The position numbers and the translations under genes were made by a program. A stretch of 64,000 nt of DNA from Petrimonas mucosa (GTDB lineage: Bacteria > Bacteroidota > Bacteroidia > Bacteroidales > Dysgonomonadaceae), in the NCBI RefSeq assembly GCF_900095795.1, contig NZ_LT608328.1, positions 1,729,001-1,793,000 on the forward strand, written 5' to 3'. Under the pieces are notes generated by a model. The model saw only the letters and a list, made by a program, of their open reading frames with translations, did no database searches and was not told the DNA's origin. Numbering within the stretch: the first letter of the stretch is position 1; every line of letters begins with the position of its first letter. Below, in pieces: positions 1-7,120 of this stretch.

Positions 1-24
1 GTTACAAAAGCACGGGATTTTCGG

Positions 25-1068
25 ATGGAAACAGCAATGCAATTAAACCCGGTCAGGACAAGGCTTCTCCTGCCATTTAATCAACCTTCAAGCAGGGTTG
101 AAAATCAGGCAGTCATTGAGCCTCCAATGTATGTAACCAGGCCCAGAAGCAGAAATCCTTTCATAGAAGCCAACACCAGGCAGGTGGACATACACCATTT
201 AAGGAATGAGTGTGTGGTGCCAGTCTTCAGCAAGGACAATGAAATCACCATCTCCCATCAGGCATTCATCGAGACGGTCTGGGAGGCTGCCAATACTTTC
301 TTCCGGGGGGAAACCATCGATACCCCTGAAATAAGGGTGTCACACATCATCAAGGGCAGGGTGCCCGAAGCCATCCACAAGCCCGTGGACATGCTTCTGG
401 AGGGTGACAAGACCATGTACTACGAAAGGATGGCATTCTGCCTTGAAGTGCCCTCCATAAGCGAGGATATTGACGGAAGTCCGTTGAATCTGACCATAGG
501 GGGAGTAAGGGCATACAATCATGAGAACCTGTACAGCAAGAAGGGGATGGAGAAGTTCAAGATCTTCATCGGATTCAAGAATCTGCTCTGCACCAACCTG
601 TGTGTCAGCACGGACGGTTACTTGTCGGAGGTAAGGGTGATGAGCATATCCGAACTGGCCAAAAATGTAATGAAGCTGTTCCAGCAGTACAACATGGCAA
701 AACACCTGTACATGATGAGTGCCTACAAGGACAGTTACCTTACGGAACACCAGTTTGCCCAGCTTCTTGGTAAATCACGGTTGTATCAATATTTGCCGAT
801 TGAAAAGAAGAAGCTTATACCTGAAATACTTATTACTGATTCACAAATTAATATGGTAGCCAAATCATATTATTTTGATAATAACTTTAAAGTACTAACG
901 GATAGTAAGGAAATCAGTATGTGGAAGGTATATAACTTACTTACCGGAGCCAACAGAAGCAGTTATATCGACAACTTTCTGGATAGAAGCCTTAATGCAG
1001 CCCAATTGACTGAAGGCATCAATAAAGCTCTGTATGGCGATGAGGAGTATGCGTGGTTTATCAATTAG
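25..1068 (+). CDS. DUF3871 family protein
   Basis: A 347-residue protein recognised as DUF3871, a family of unknown function common near mobile elements and islands of Bacteroidota. It has no signal peptide or membrane segment and appears soluble. The ATG at 25 gives a protein of plausible length, but the frame stays open to the first base of the window, so translation could begin further upstream; a second Met lies four codons in. The first two thirds have higher GC than the AT-rich last third (from about 775), which may mark a recombination join. It stands alone at the left edge of the cassette region. The family call is recognition from sequence; the function is unknown. Confidence 0.75.
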   Translation: METAMQLNPVRTRLLLPFNQPSSRVENQAVIEPPMYVTRPRSRNPFIEANTRQVDIHHLRNECVVPVFSKDNEITISHQAFIETVWEAANTFFRGETIDTPEIRVSHIIKGRVPEAIHKPVDMLLEGDKTMYYERMAFCLEVPSISEDIDGSPLNLTIGGVRAYNHENLYSKKGMEKFKIFIGFKNLLCTNLCVSTDGYLSEVRVMSISELAKNVMKLFQQYNMAKHLYMMSAYKDSYLTEHQFAQLLGKSRLYQYLPIEKKKLIPEILITDSQINMVAKSYYFDNNFKVLTDSKEISMWKVYNLLTGANRSSYIDNFLDRSLNAAQLTEGINKALYGDEEYAWFIN

Positions 1069-1295
1069 CTTCAAAGAAAATTGTTATAATATCGTAATCA
1101 GTATTTACCTATTTAGAAGAGAAGCATAGTAAAGGGACATCTTGAAAAATTTGTCTTTTATTTGTTGTTGACTGCCTCAATCCGTATAAAAACGGGTTGG
1201 GGTTTGTCAATAATAAACATTCCGGATATTTTTTCCTGTCACTTTGTGTAAAAATTAAAACCTGATAATAACGTATCTGTTAACTAAATATTTGT

Positions 1296-1303
1296 TATAT
1301 TTG
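1296..1303 (+). promoter_or_regulatory. Possible -7 box of the array leader
   Basis: The octamer TATATTTG matches the Bacteroidota -7 consensus TAnnTTTG. No clear -33 TTG sits 19-21 nt upstream, so support is partial. Transcription would start near 1310 and run rightward through a gene-less structured stretch into the first cassette, the position a common cassette promoter would occupy in an integron. Confidence 0.35.
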
Positions 1304-1460
1304 CGTCTAATCTAGACCAAAGTGATGCTTTGAAACGCAAGGTTTCTAGTGCTGAATCCGGATTAAAAGAACTTTCGTAAACAACCTCTATTATGGGTGG
1401 TTATACGAATGTTTTAAATTTGTATTTACGAAAGTTGTTTATTTATTACGTAAATAACAC
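1304..1460 (+). other. Structured gene-less leader at the left end of the array
   Basis: No convincing gene lies in 1069-1460. The part after the possible -7 box is highly structured. A perfect 12-bp stem pairs 1370-1381 with 1425-1436, with an inner stem around 1385-1401. GTT follows immediately at 1437, then an imperfect palindrome (GTTTATTTA, 5 nt, TAAATAAC) ends just before the first mini-cassette at 1461. This could be a first attC-like site, an attI remnant or the leader of a non-coding RNA; the sequence alone does not decide. Confidence 0.4.
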
Positions 1461-1620
1461 GTTCTCCCGACATCGCCTTCGGCTCGTCGGGAGAACGGAC
1501 GGAGGATTACATCCTGCATTCTACTCCTCGCCTAACGGCGACATCGTAGAACACAGGATTTGCGAGATTACAAGGGATAGTGGATATCCCCCCCCCCGCA
1601 ACCTCGCAAATCCTCCGTCC
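1461..1620 (+). repeat. Gene-less mini-cassette, copy 1
   Basis: A 160-bp unit. It opens with GTTCTCCCGAC, closes a short stem with GTCGGGAGAAC at 1486-1496, and then forms a long hairpin whose arms are GGACGGAGGATT (1497-1508) and AATCCTCCGTCC (1609-1620). The hairpin has further internal stems and a run of 10 C. GTT of the next segment follows directly. The layout equals R', R'', L'', L' of an attC cassette with only 14 nt in place of a gene. Near-identical copies lie at 4515, 6005 and, inverted, 28016. Confidence 0.8.
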
Positions 1621-1708
1621 GTTAAGCGACAGCAGTGGACAACACCGCACGCACAGCGAAACAGCGACAGAAAATTAGCCGTCCGAAAGGACACAAAATA
1701 AAAACAAG

Positions 1709-2110
1709 ATGAAATCACATTTTCTAAAACAAGGTATTTTAGTAAGCACACTAATGATAATTAGTGCATTAACTATTTTCACCTTTTCTTCTTGTAATAA
1801 AGAGGAAGTGGATAATAATGAAACAGTTATAAACGACAATTACTATGTAAAGTATGTTATATCTTGTAGTTATCCTAAAATTTTTAGCAATTGGTCAGTT
1901 ACTACACCACAAGGAGAATACACCAAAAATGGTTATCAAATAAGACATTGGGAACAAACATACGGTCCTGTAAAAAAAGGATTTAAGTGTGAGGTTCAAG
2001 TTGGAAACGGAGAACCAACCATTGAAATATATGTTTCAAAAAATCAAGAACCATTTGCTTTGAAAACGACTAAAACAGGTAAATCAGCATCATATACTAT
2101 AGATTTTTAA
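1709..2110 (+). CDS. Small cassette-borne lipoprotein, function unknown
   Basis: A 133-residue protein with a classic SPII signal: MKSH, a hydrophobic stretch at residues 9-27 and a lipobox ending in Cys about 29 (FSSC), followed by an acidic CNKEE tether. The mature part is mainly polar with aromatic residues and could be a small beta-rich domain; I do not recognise a family. It is the first gene after the mini-cassette at 1461 and lies 88 bp after the GTT at 1621, as expected for a cassette gene. No promoter is evident directly upstream, so it may rely on read-through. It could be an immunity or surface protein, but nothing in the sequence proves a role. Confidence 0.7.
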   Translation: MKSHFLKQGILVSTLMIISALTIFTFSSCNKEEVDNNETVINDNYYVKYVISCSYPKIFSNWSVTTPQGEYTKNGYQIRHWEQTYGPVKKGFKCEVQVGNGEPTIEIYVSKNQEPFALKTTKTGKSASYTIDF

Positions 2111-2214
2111 AATCTTGATTAGACAAATGCCGATTCAATAGACGATTATTGTTAATTTACTAATTTGTACGATATCACCGAGCATTAAAAGTTATGCACT
2201 TTGCATTAATAAAT

Positions 2215-3299
2215 AAAATGATTATCCGCAATAGTTCCTATTGTAAATTCTTGACTTGAAATCAGGCGCACACGATACGGCGGCTATCAACAGCCTGTCA
2301 AACTGGTTTTCCCCGAAGTAACGCCTGTTGAATTTATAACAGAACTGGTTGAGGTAATATTGCAAGTATTCTGGTTTTATCTTGTAATACACGCCCAGGA
2401 GCTGTCGTTTGGCATTGCTGATCGCGGTATGCACCCAGGGCAGCACCTTGGAAAGATCCTGGTGTGGAATAACAGATGCCGTATGTGAATGAACATGCTC
2501 TTTCAATTTAGTGTAAGATGTTGAGTCATCGGTGGTCAGATCCGCCGTGCTTTCAACGTGCTCTTTGACATTCCTTGTAATTGTACCGGCTTTCAAGTCG
2601 TTGATGACTTTCATCTTCAGGTATCTGACCTTCTTGGGTTTCTTACCCGGCTTGGGGTTTTCAACGGTTTTGCTTTCAGCCATTACCAGCACTTTGGTCT
2701 TTTTTTGGCTCCCGCGGCCGCGCTTCAACGGTTTGTCCCTCTCTTCAAGGGATATTTCGGTGGAAAAGAAGGCGTCGTCCAACTCGATGGCTCCCTCAAG
2801 GGTGTACTCGTCGTCGCGTTTGCCCATCACGTCACGCAGTTTATTGACCATTTCCCATATGGGCTGGTAACGCTTGTGCCCCAGCTGGCGCTGCAGCTCC
2901 GCCGCGGAAAAGGAGCCCTTGGTCGCCGTGAGCAGGTGCATGGCCACGAACCAGTAACGGTAAGGCAGGTTGGAGTGCTGCATGACGGTGCCTGAACGCA
3001 AGGTTTGGCGTGCGCGACAACGCTTGCATTCATAGGCCTGCTTGTTTTCCAGCCAATAATGTTCTTTACAATTACAATGACGACAGGTTACTCCCATTTG
3101 GTCTCTTTGTTCTTTGAATTTTTTCCGACAGGTTTCCTCATCGGGGTAATTTATAGCAAAATCCAGGATATTCATAGTTTGAATCTTTATATCGTTAGCG
3201 ATGTAAATATAATGAATATCAGTGAATTGTGCAAGTGTTTTTGAAACTTATTTATAACTTTTTCCCGCTAAATTCTTTAGGAATAACTGCGGATAATCA
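2215..3299 (-). mobile_element. IS1595-family insertion sequence
   Basis: An element of about 1.08 kb with imperfect terminal inverted repeats at 2219-2240 (TGATTATCCGCAATAG start) and 3278-3299. It is flanked by 8-bp direct repeats TAATAAAT. It carries one transposase gene on the minus strand. Four A residues separate the left repeat from the left inverted repeat, so the exact left end is uncertain by a few bases. It interrupts the CoiA-like gene. Confidence 0.8.
2222..3175 (-). CDS. IS1595-family transposase (ISXO2-like)
   Basis: A 317-residue transposase with an N-terminal zinc ribbon (CRHC near residue 31 and CKRC near 50) followed by a helical linker and an ISXO2-like DDE core. ELDDAFF and a later TTDDST supply acidic residues, and the C-terminal region has the HTAISNAKRQLLGVYYKI-type signature with N/H/Y spacing seen in the family. 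Length is normal and the frame is intact, so the enzyme may be functional. It moves the surrounding element by cut-and-paste. It has higher GC than its host cassette, consistent with recent arrival. Confidence 0.9.
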   Translation of the reverse strand: MNILDFAINYPDEETCRKKFKEQRDQMGVTCRHCNCKEHYWLENKQAYECKRCRARQTLRSGTVMQHSNLPYRYWFVAMHLLTATKGSFSAAELQRQLGHKRYQPIWEMVNKLRDVMGKRDDEYTLEGAIELDDAFFSTEISLEERDKPLKRGRGSQKKTKVLVMAESKTVENPKPGKKPKKVRYLKMKVINDLKAGTITRNVKEHVESTADLTTDDSTSYTKLKEHVHSHTASVIPHQDLSKVLPWVHTAISNAKRQLLGVYYKIKPEYLQYYLNQFCYKFNRRYFGENQFDRLLIAAVSCAPDFKSRIYNRNYCG

Positions 3300-4315
3300 T
3301 AATAAATAATAATCGAGTAGAGGCTCAACCGCAACTTCAAGGATTGTGTTTGTGTTGCTCACAACCTGTTATTGCAAAATGCGGTACACATAAAATTTGG
3401 CATTGGGCGCACCGAAGTAAAATAAATTGTGATAATTGGTGGGAACCGGAAACGGAGTGGCACCGCAATTGGAAAAACAATTATCCGGACGATTGGCAAG
3501 AAATATCTTTACGTGATGAAAAAACAGGCGAAAAACATATCGCAGATGTTCGCACGGTTCATAATCTCGTCATAGAGTTTCAACATTCGCATATGGACCC
3601 GCAAGAACGCACCTCACGAGAAAAATTTTATAAAAATATGGTTTGGGTGGTTGATGGTACACGCTTAAAAAGAGATTATTCTCGTTTTCTTAAAGGTAAA
3701 AAGAACTACTTTGAAAATACAATCTTTTATAATACAGACAATCCGAAAATATTTCGAGTTGACCTTATAGATTGGTGTTTTCCGTCTGCTTGGCTTGAAA
3801 GTTCTGTTCCTGTTATCTTTGATTTTCGAGGTGATGGAACAATGGACGACCCAGAAGGCATACGAAGTAGCCTATATTGCTTATTTCCACAGGTCGGAAA
3901 ATACGCCAGAGTTGCAGAAATTTCACGCAAAGCATTTATAAATTCTACATTAAAAGGAGATTGGATTTCGCGAGTTCAAAGTTTTGTAGAAGAGATTAAA
4001 GGACAAGATGAAACAGAACGACAACAACAGCAACAAATGGTGTTACATAAGTCAAATAATGTAATATATACTTGGAGAGGTATCCCGCTCATTGGTGGCT
4101 ACGCTGAATACAAAAAACGGCTTTTGTCTTCAAACAAACCTTATCGCAAAGGCATACGATAACTCTATAATCAATATTGAATTATCCATTGAAAACGGAT
4201 AATTTTGAAGTACACTTGTTTGTTTGTCGTACTTTGATAAAATTAACAGAAATATTACCAAACAGAAAGCAATGGATAACTATAAAACTTTACACAAAGT
4301 AAGCGGTTTGACATT

Positions 4316-4517
4316 CTGCCGACCGCTTAACATCGCGTTTGCCAAAATGGCGGGAAAATAATGGGTTTTGGAAGTTTTGTGCTTTCTATCCGCCCAAGCC
4401 GTTTCTAATTTGCAAAAAATGATTAAGTTTGCAAATGAAAACGGCTTAGGCTTACAGTTGTGACCATTCGAGGTTCAGCGGTTTCTATTCCGCCACTTCG
4501 GCAAGCGCCCACTCGTT
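4316..4517 (+). other. attC-like site A (end of the first gene cassette)
   Basis: R'' at 4324-4331 (CGCTTAAC, part of a 16-nt stretch from 4316) is complementary to the segment start at 1621 (GTTAAGCG). The hairpin arms are at 4335-4356 and 4488-4508 (GCGTTTGCC...GGCGGGAA against TTCCGCC...GGCAAGCGC), with a long structured loop containing a second stem around 4400-4450. After CCACTC comes the GTT at 4515. The total length of about 200 bp is within the upper range of long attC sites. Confidence 0.65.
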
Positions 4518-4674
4518 CTCCCGACATCGCCTTCGGCTCGTCGGGAGAACGGACGGAGGATTACATCCTGCATTCTACTCCTCGCCTAACGGCGACATCG
4601 TAGAACACAGGATTTGCGAGATTACAAGGGATAGTGGATATCCCCCCCCCCGCAACCTCGCAAATCCTCCGTCC
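4515..4674 (+). repeat. Gene-less mini-cassette, copy 2
   Basis: A 160-bp copy essentially identical to the unit at 1461, including the 10-C run. It lies between attC-like site A and the RelA/SpoT cassette. GTT opens it and GTT follows at 4675, so removing it would leave attC A directly joined to the next gene cassette. Confidence 0.8.
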
Positions 4675-4702
4675 GTTGTATGCCATTATAAATTGACACA
4701 GT

Positions 4703-5809
4703 ATGCTAAATCAAAAAGACTTTTTTGTAAAATACAATATAGACGAAGCAGCTTTCCAAGCAACAGAACTTAAATGGGAAGATTTAGAAAAAATTTATGA
4801 GGACTACTTAAAGTTTAAAGAAGAGCTAGAGCCCACAGCAATAATGCTTTTCAACAAACTGATGAAGTCGCAGAAAGTTCATTCTGTTCGTTATAGAATT
4901 AAAGACCCAGAACATTTAATCGAAAAAATTATTCGTAAGAAAATTGAAGATAAAAATTCAAATCTTACACTTGAAAATTACCGAGAAGAACTGACTGATT
5001 TAATTGGCTTGAGAGCTTTGCATTTATTTAAGGAAGATTGGGAATTTGTCAACGACTTTATTACTACAACTTGGGACTTGAAACAAAATCCAGTTGCAAA
5101 TTATCGCAAGGGCGACACAGAGCAAATAATTGAGTTCTTTAAGAAAAAAGGTTGTGAACCTAAAGAACACAAGTATGGTTATCGTTCAATTCACTACATC
5201 ATTAAGACCCAGCCAGGCAGACAAGTTCACTATGGAGAAATTCAAGTAAGAACAATATTTGAAGAAGCTTGGGCAGAGATAGACCATACAATTCGTTATC
5301 CTTATGACCTTGAAAATCCTATTTTTTTCCAATTTCTTTTAATCTTAAACCGTTTATCAGGTAGTGCCGACGAAATGGGGTCGTTTATACAGTTTCTAAA
5401 AGCTGAACTTGAAGTGAGAGACAAATTGTTTAAGACACAAATGCAAGAGAAAGACACTTTGATTTCGGATTTAGAATCTAAAATTGAAAAACTCAATATA
5501 CAAGGTCAGGAATTGGTTGAAGTTAAAAAAGATTTGAAAAAACTTAAAGAGCAAAAAATTAGGGGAACTTTTCTTGATAGTAGCATCTTTGACATTCAAA
5601 AAGAGTACGACAAAGTCTTTAAAACATCTGAGAGTTTGGCGAAGCTAACCGATTCACTTAATTGGATAGAAAAACTTGGCAAACCGATAGTTTTGCCCTC
5701 ATTAAACACAGACACATTAAGTGCTATTTCCAAACTTCAAGACATCCAGAAAGTAAATATCCCTAAAATTGACATTCCCAAAAATCCATTAAAACCCAAT
5801 GACGAATAA
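4703..5809 (+). CDS. RelA/SpoT-domain (p)ppGpp synthetase-like protein
   Basis: A 368-residue protein. Residues about 50-180 carry the RelA/SpoT nucleotidyltransferase signature: YRIKDPEHLIEKI, then DLIGLRALHLF, YRSIHYII and EIQVRTIFEEAWAEIDH. The family transfers pyrophosphate from ATP to a guanosine nucleotide or, in toxic members, to adenosine nucleotides or tRNA. There is no HD hydrolase domain and no TGS/ACT regulatory region, so it is not the housekeeping Rel. The C-terminal half is a predicted coiled coil (about 245-290) plus a helical tail that could bind a partner or sense a trigger. It is alone in its cassette, 28 bp after GTT at 4675. Domain: confident. An anti-phage role is inference from the company it keeps. 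Confidence 0.8.
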   Translation: MLNQKDFFVKYNIDEAAFQATELKWEDLEKIYEDYLKFKEELEPTAIMLFNKLMKSQKVHSVRYRIKDPEHLIEKIIRKKIEDKNSNLTLENYREELTDLIGLRALHLFKEDWEFVNDFITTTWDLKQNPVANYRKGDTEQIIEFFKKKGCEPKEHKYGYRSIHYIIKTQPGRQVHYGEIQVRTIFEEAWAEIDHTIRYPYDLENPIFFQFLLILNRLSGSADEMGSFIQFLKAELEVRDKLFKTQMQEKDTLISDLESKIEKLNIQGQELVEVKKDLKKLKEQKIRGTFLDSSIFDIQKEYDKVFKTSESLAKLTDSLNWIEKLGKPIVLPSLNTDTLSAISKLQDIQKVNIPKIDIPKNPLKPNDE

Positions 5810-6007
5810 CGGCATACAACATTGGGTTTTGTGCAAGTTGGGCAGACGGAATAACAACTCAACATTTGTGCTAGTATTTGGCTTCAGCTCCAGCTTGACG
5901 AAATTCTATTTGGCAAATGAATAAAACATCAACTATATCGCAACTATCAACTTCGGTTACGGGCAGACGGAATACTATTTCCCAACCTGCACAAAGCCCT
6001 GCTCGTT
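5806..6007 (+). other. attC-like site C (end of the RelA/SpoT cassette)
   Basis: R'' at 5806-5820 (ATAACGGCATACAAC) is complementary at 14 of 15 positions to the cassette start at 4675-4689 (GTTGTATGCCATTAT). The arms are at 5821-5842 and 5981-5999 (GGGTTTTGTGCA...GTTGGG against CCCAACCTGCACAAAGCCC). The spacer TGCTC precedes GTT at 6005. R'' overlaps the stop codon of the RelA/SpoT gene, as is common for cassettes. Confidence 0.7.
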
Positions 6008-6163
6008 CTCCCGACATCGCCTTCGGCTCGTCGGGAGAACGGACGGAGGATTACATCCTGCATTCTACTCCTCGCCTAACGGCGACATCGTAGAACACAG
6101 GATTTGCGAGATTACAAGGGATAGTGGATATCCCCCCCCCGCAACCTCGCAAATCCTCCGTCC
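6005..6163 (+). repeat. Gene-less mini-cassette, copy 3
   Basis: A 159-bp copy of the unit at 1461. It differs visibly by a C run of 9 instead of 10. It lies between attC-like site C and the start (GTTACAAGC, 6164) of the large restriction-modification segment. Confidence 0.8.
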
Positions 6164-6503
6164 GTTACAAGCAAGCCTAAAAGACGACACAACAGCCATC
6201 AACCTTTGACTACTGAACATACTTCACAGATGATCTTAACACGGTAGACAATTTCGCTGTATCTTAACAGACGAGCAGACCAACTTGGCGACACACAAGC
6301 CGACCCAAGAAAAAATAAAACACCCCACCGCACAAAAAATGAATTTCTGCCACCGCACAAGTGGCACATTTGGCTTTGCCCTGCCCACAAGCCGACCCTT
6401 CTGCAAAGCCAAAAGAGCCACTTTTTCCCTACGCACAAAAGACAGTACAGAGAAGACAAATGCACTTTGTAGAACACCTACTCAAAATTTTTTCTCAAAA
6501 AGT

Positions 6504-6533
6504 TTGGCAATTAGAAAACTTTGCCTACTTTTG
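6504..6533 (+). promoter_or_regulatory. Promoter of the restriction-modification operon
   Basis: TTG at 6504-6506, 19 nt, then TACTTTTG at 6526-6533: a full match to the Bacteroidota consensus. Transcription would start near 6540, just before the AAAGGA-like ribosome site and the TTG start of the first gene at 6558. Confidence 0.7.
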
Positions 6534-6557
6534 TAGCGTCATTACAAAGGAATAAAT

Positions 6558-7115
6558 TTGAAAACGCTAATAAAATATATCACAAACATCCAAACCGGAC
6601 TCTTTGCTAAGCCTGCTGGCATTGGCGAGTTGGTGTATTTACAGTCTAAACATTTTGATGAATCCGGACATTTACTTTCAGATCTGCACCCGGATTTGCT
6701 GGCTGAGGGGATCTCTGAAAAACACTTGCTGAGAGACGGTGATGTGCTTTTTGCGGCTAAAGGAACCAAAAACTTTGCAGCCGTTTTTGAAAACCACAAC
6801 GAACCTTCTGTGGCTTCCACTTCCTTTTTTGTTATCAGACTAACTGACAACAAAGTGTTGCCTCGGTTTTTGGCCTGGTTCCTTAATAACCCTACCACAC
6901 AAACACTTTTAAAAGCACAAGCCATTGGTACTTCTATTCCTTCTATTTCAAAACAGGTTTTAGAGAATCTGGAAATACCAGTTCCAGATATTAAAACGCA
7001 AAAAGCAGTCGTAGAAATTTCAAAACTCCGAAACAGGGAAAAGTTCTTGAAGCAGCAAATTGAAACACTAAGAGAAAGACAAATTCAACAACAAATCATC
7101 AACGCAATAAAATAA
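6558..7115 (+). CDS. Half-size type I specificity (HsdS-like) protein
   Basis: A 185-residue protein matching one half of an HsdS: a single target-recognition domain (ERDGDVLFAAKG-type region, then PSVASTSFFVIRL) followed by one conserved helical spacer (IPVPDIKTQKAVVEI, then RNREKFLKQQIETLRERQ). Full HsdS proteins carry two such halves, so this one would need to dimerise or pair with another subunit to read DNA. The TTG start at 6558 is chosen because AAAGGA lies 7 nt upstream and no ATG fits. It lies 5 bp before hsdM. It may be a natural half-S subunit, an alternative specificity module or a truncated gene; the promoter directly ahead argues that it is expressed. Confidence 0.7.
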   Translation: MKTLIKYITNIQTGLFAKPAGIGELVYLQSKHFDESGHLLSDLHPDLLAEGISEKHLLRDGDVLFAAKGTKNFAAVFENHNEPSVASTSFFVIRLTDNKVLPRFLAWFLNNPTTQTLLKAQAIGTSIPSISKQVLENLEIPVPDIKTQKAVVEISKLRNREKFLKQQIETLRERQIQQQIINAIK

Positions 7116-7120
7116 ACATC

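Larger units (their letters stand above)
2194..4162 (+). pseudogene. CoiA-like nuclease gene split by an IS1595 element
   Basis: Reading ATG at 2194 up to 2214, then jumping to 3308, restores one frame (MHFALIN, then NNRVEAQPQLQGL) of about 291 residues. An 8-bp TAATAAAT sits on both sides (2207-2214 and 3300-3307), a target duplication matching the IS1595 family. The protein resembles competence protein CoiA: a Cys-rich N-terminal segment (LCLCCSQP), a WHWAH motif, and a nuclease-like core around ADVRTVHNLVIEFQHS with D and E residues of a PD-(D/E)XK fold. The second part (3308-4162) remains open and might be translated from an internal TTG at 3344, but it lacks the natural start. It shares a segment with the lipoprotein gene. 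Confidence 0.75.

Noticed and set aside
1461..1620. The 160-bp repeat as a MITE with GGACGGAGGATT ends
   Set aside because: The arms do look like terminal repeats and GTT could be a 3-bp target duplication. But the leading GTTCTCCCGAC stem always comes with it, and unrelated gene segments nearby obey the same end rule, so the cassette model explains more. Not fully excluded.
1393..1701. Reading frames running through the mini-cassettes (for example 1393-1701 and 27863-28054)
   Set aside because: They translate structured repeat sequence, change with the C-run length and resemble no protein.
1461..6163. The 160-bp repeats as a CRISPR array
   Set aside because: Units are far apart (1.5-3 kb), long, internally palindromic and separated by genes; no cas genes.
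6199..6555. Several overlapping open frames before the half-HsdS gene
   Set aside because: Cys- or Pro/Lys-rich shadow translations on both strands of a repeat-bearing gene-less stretch.
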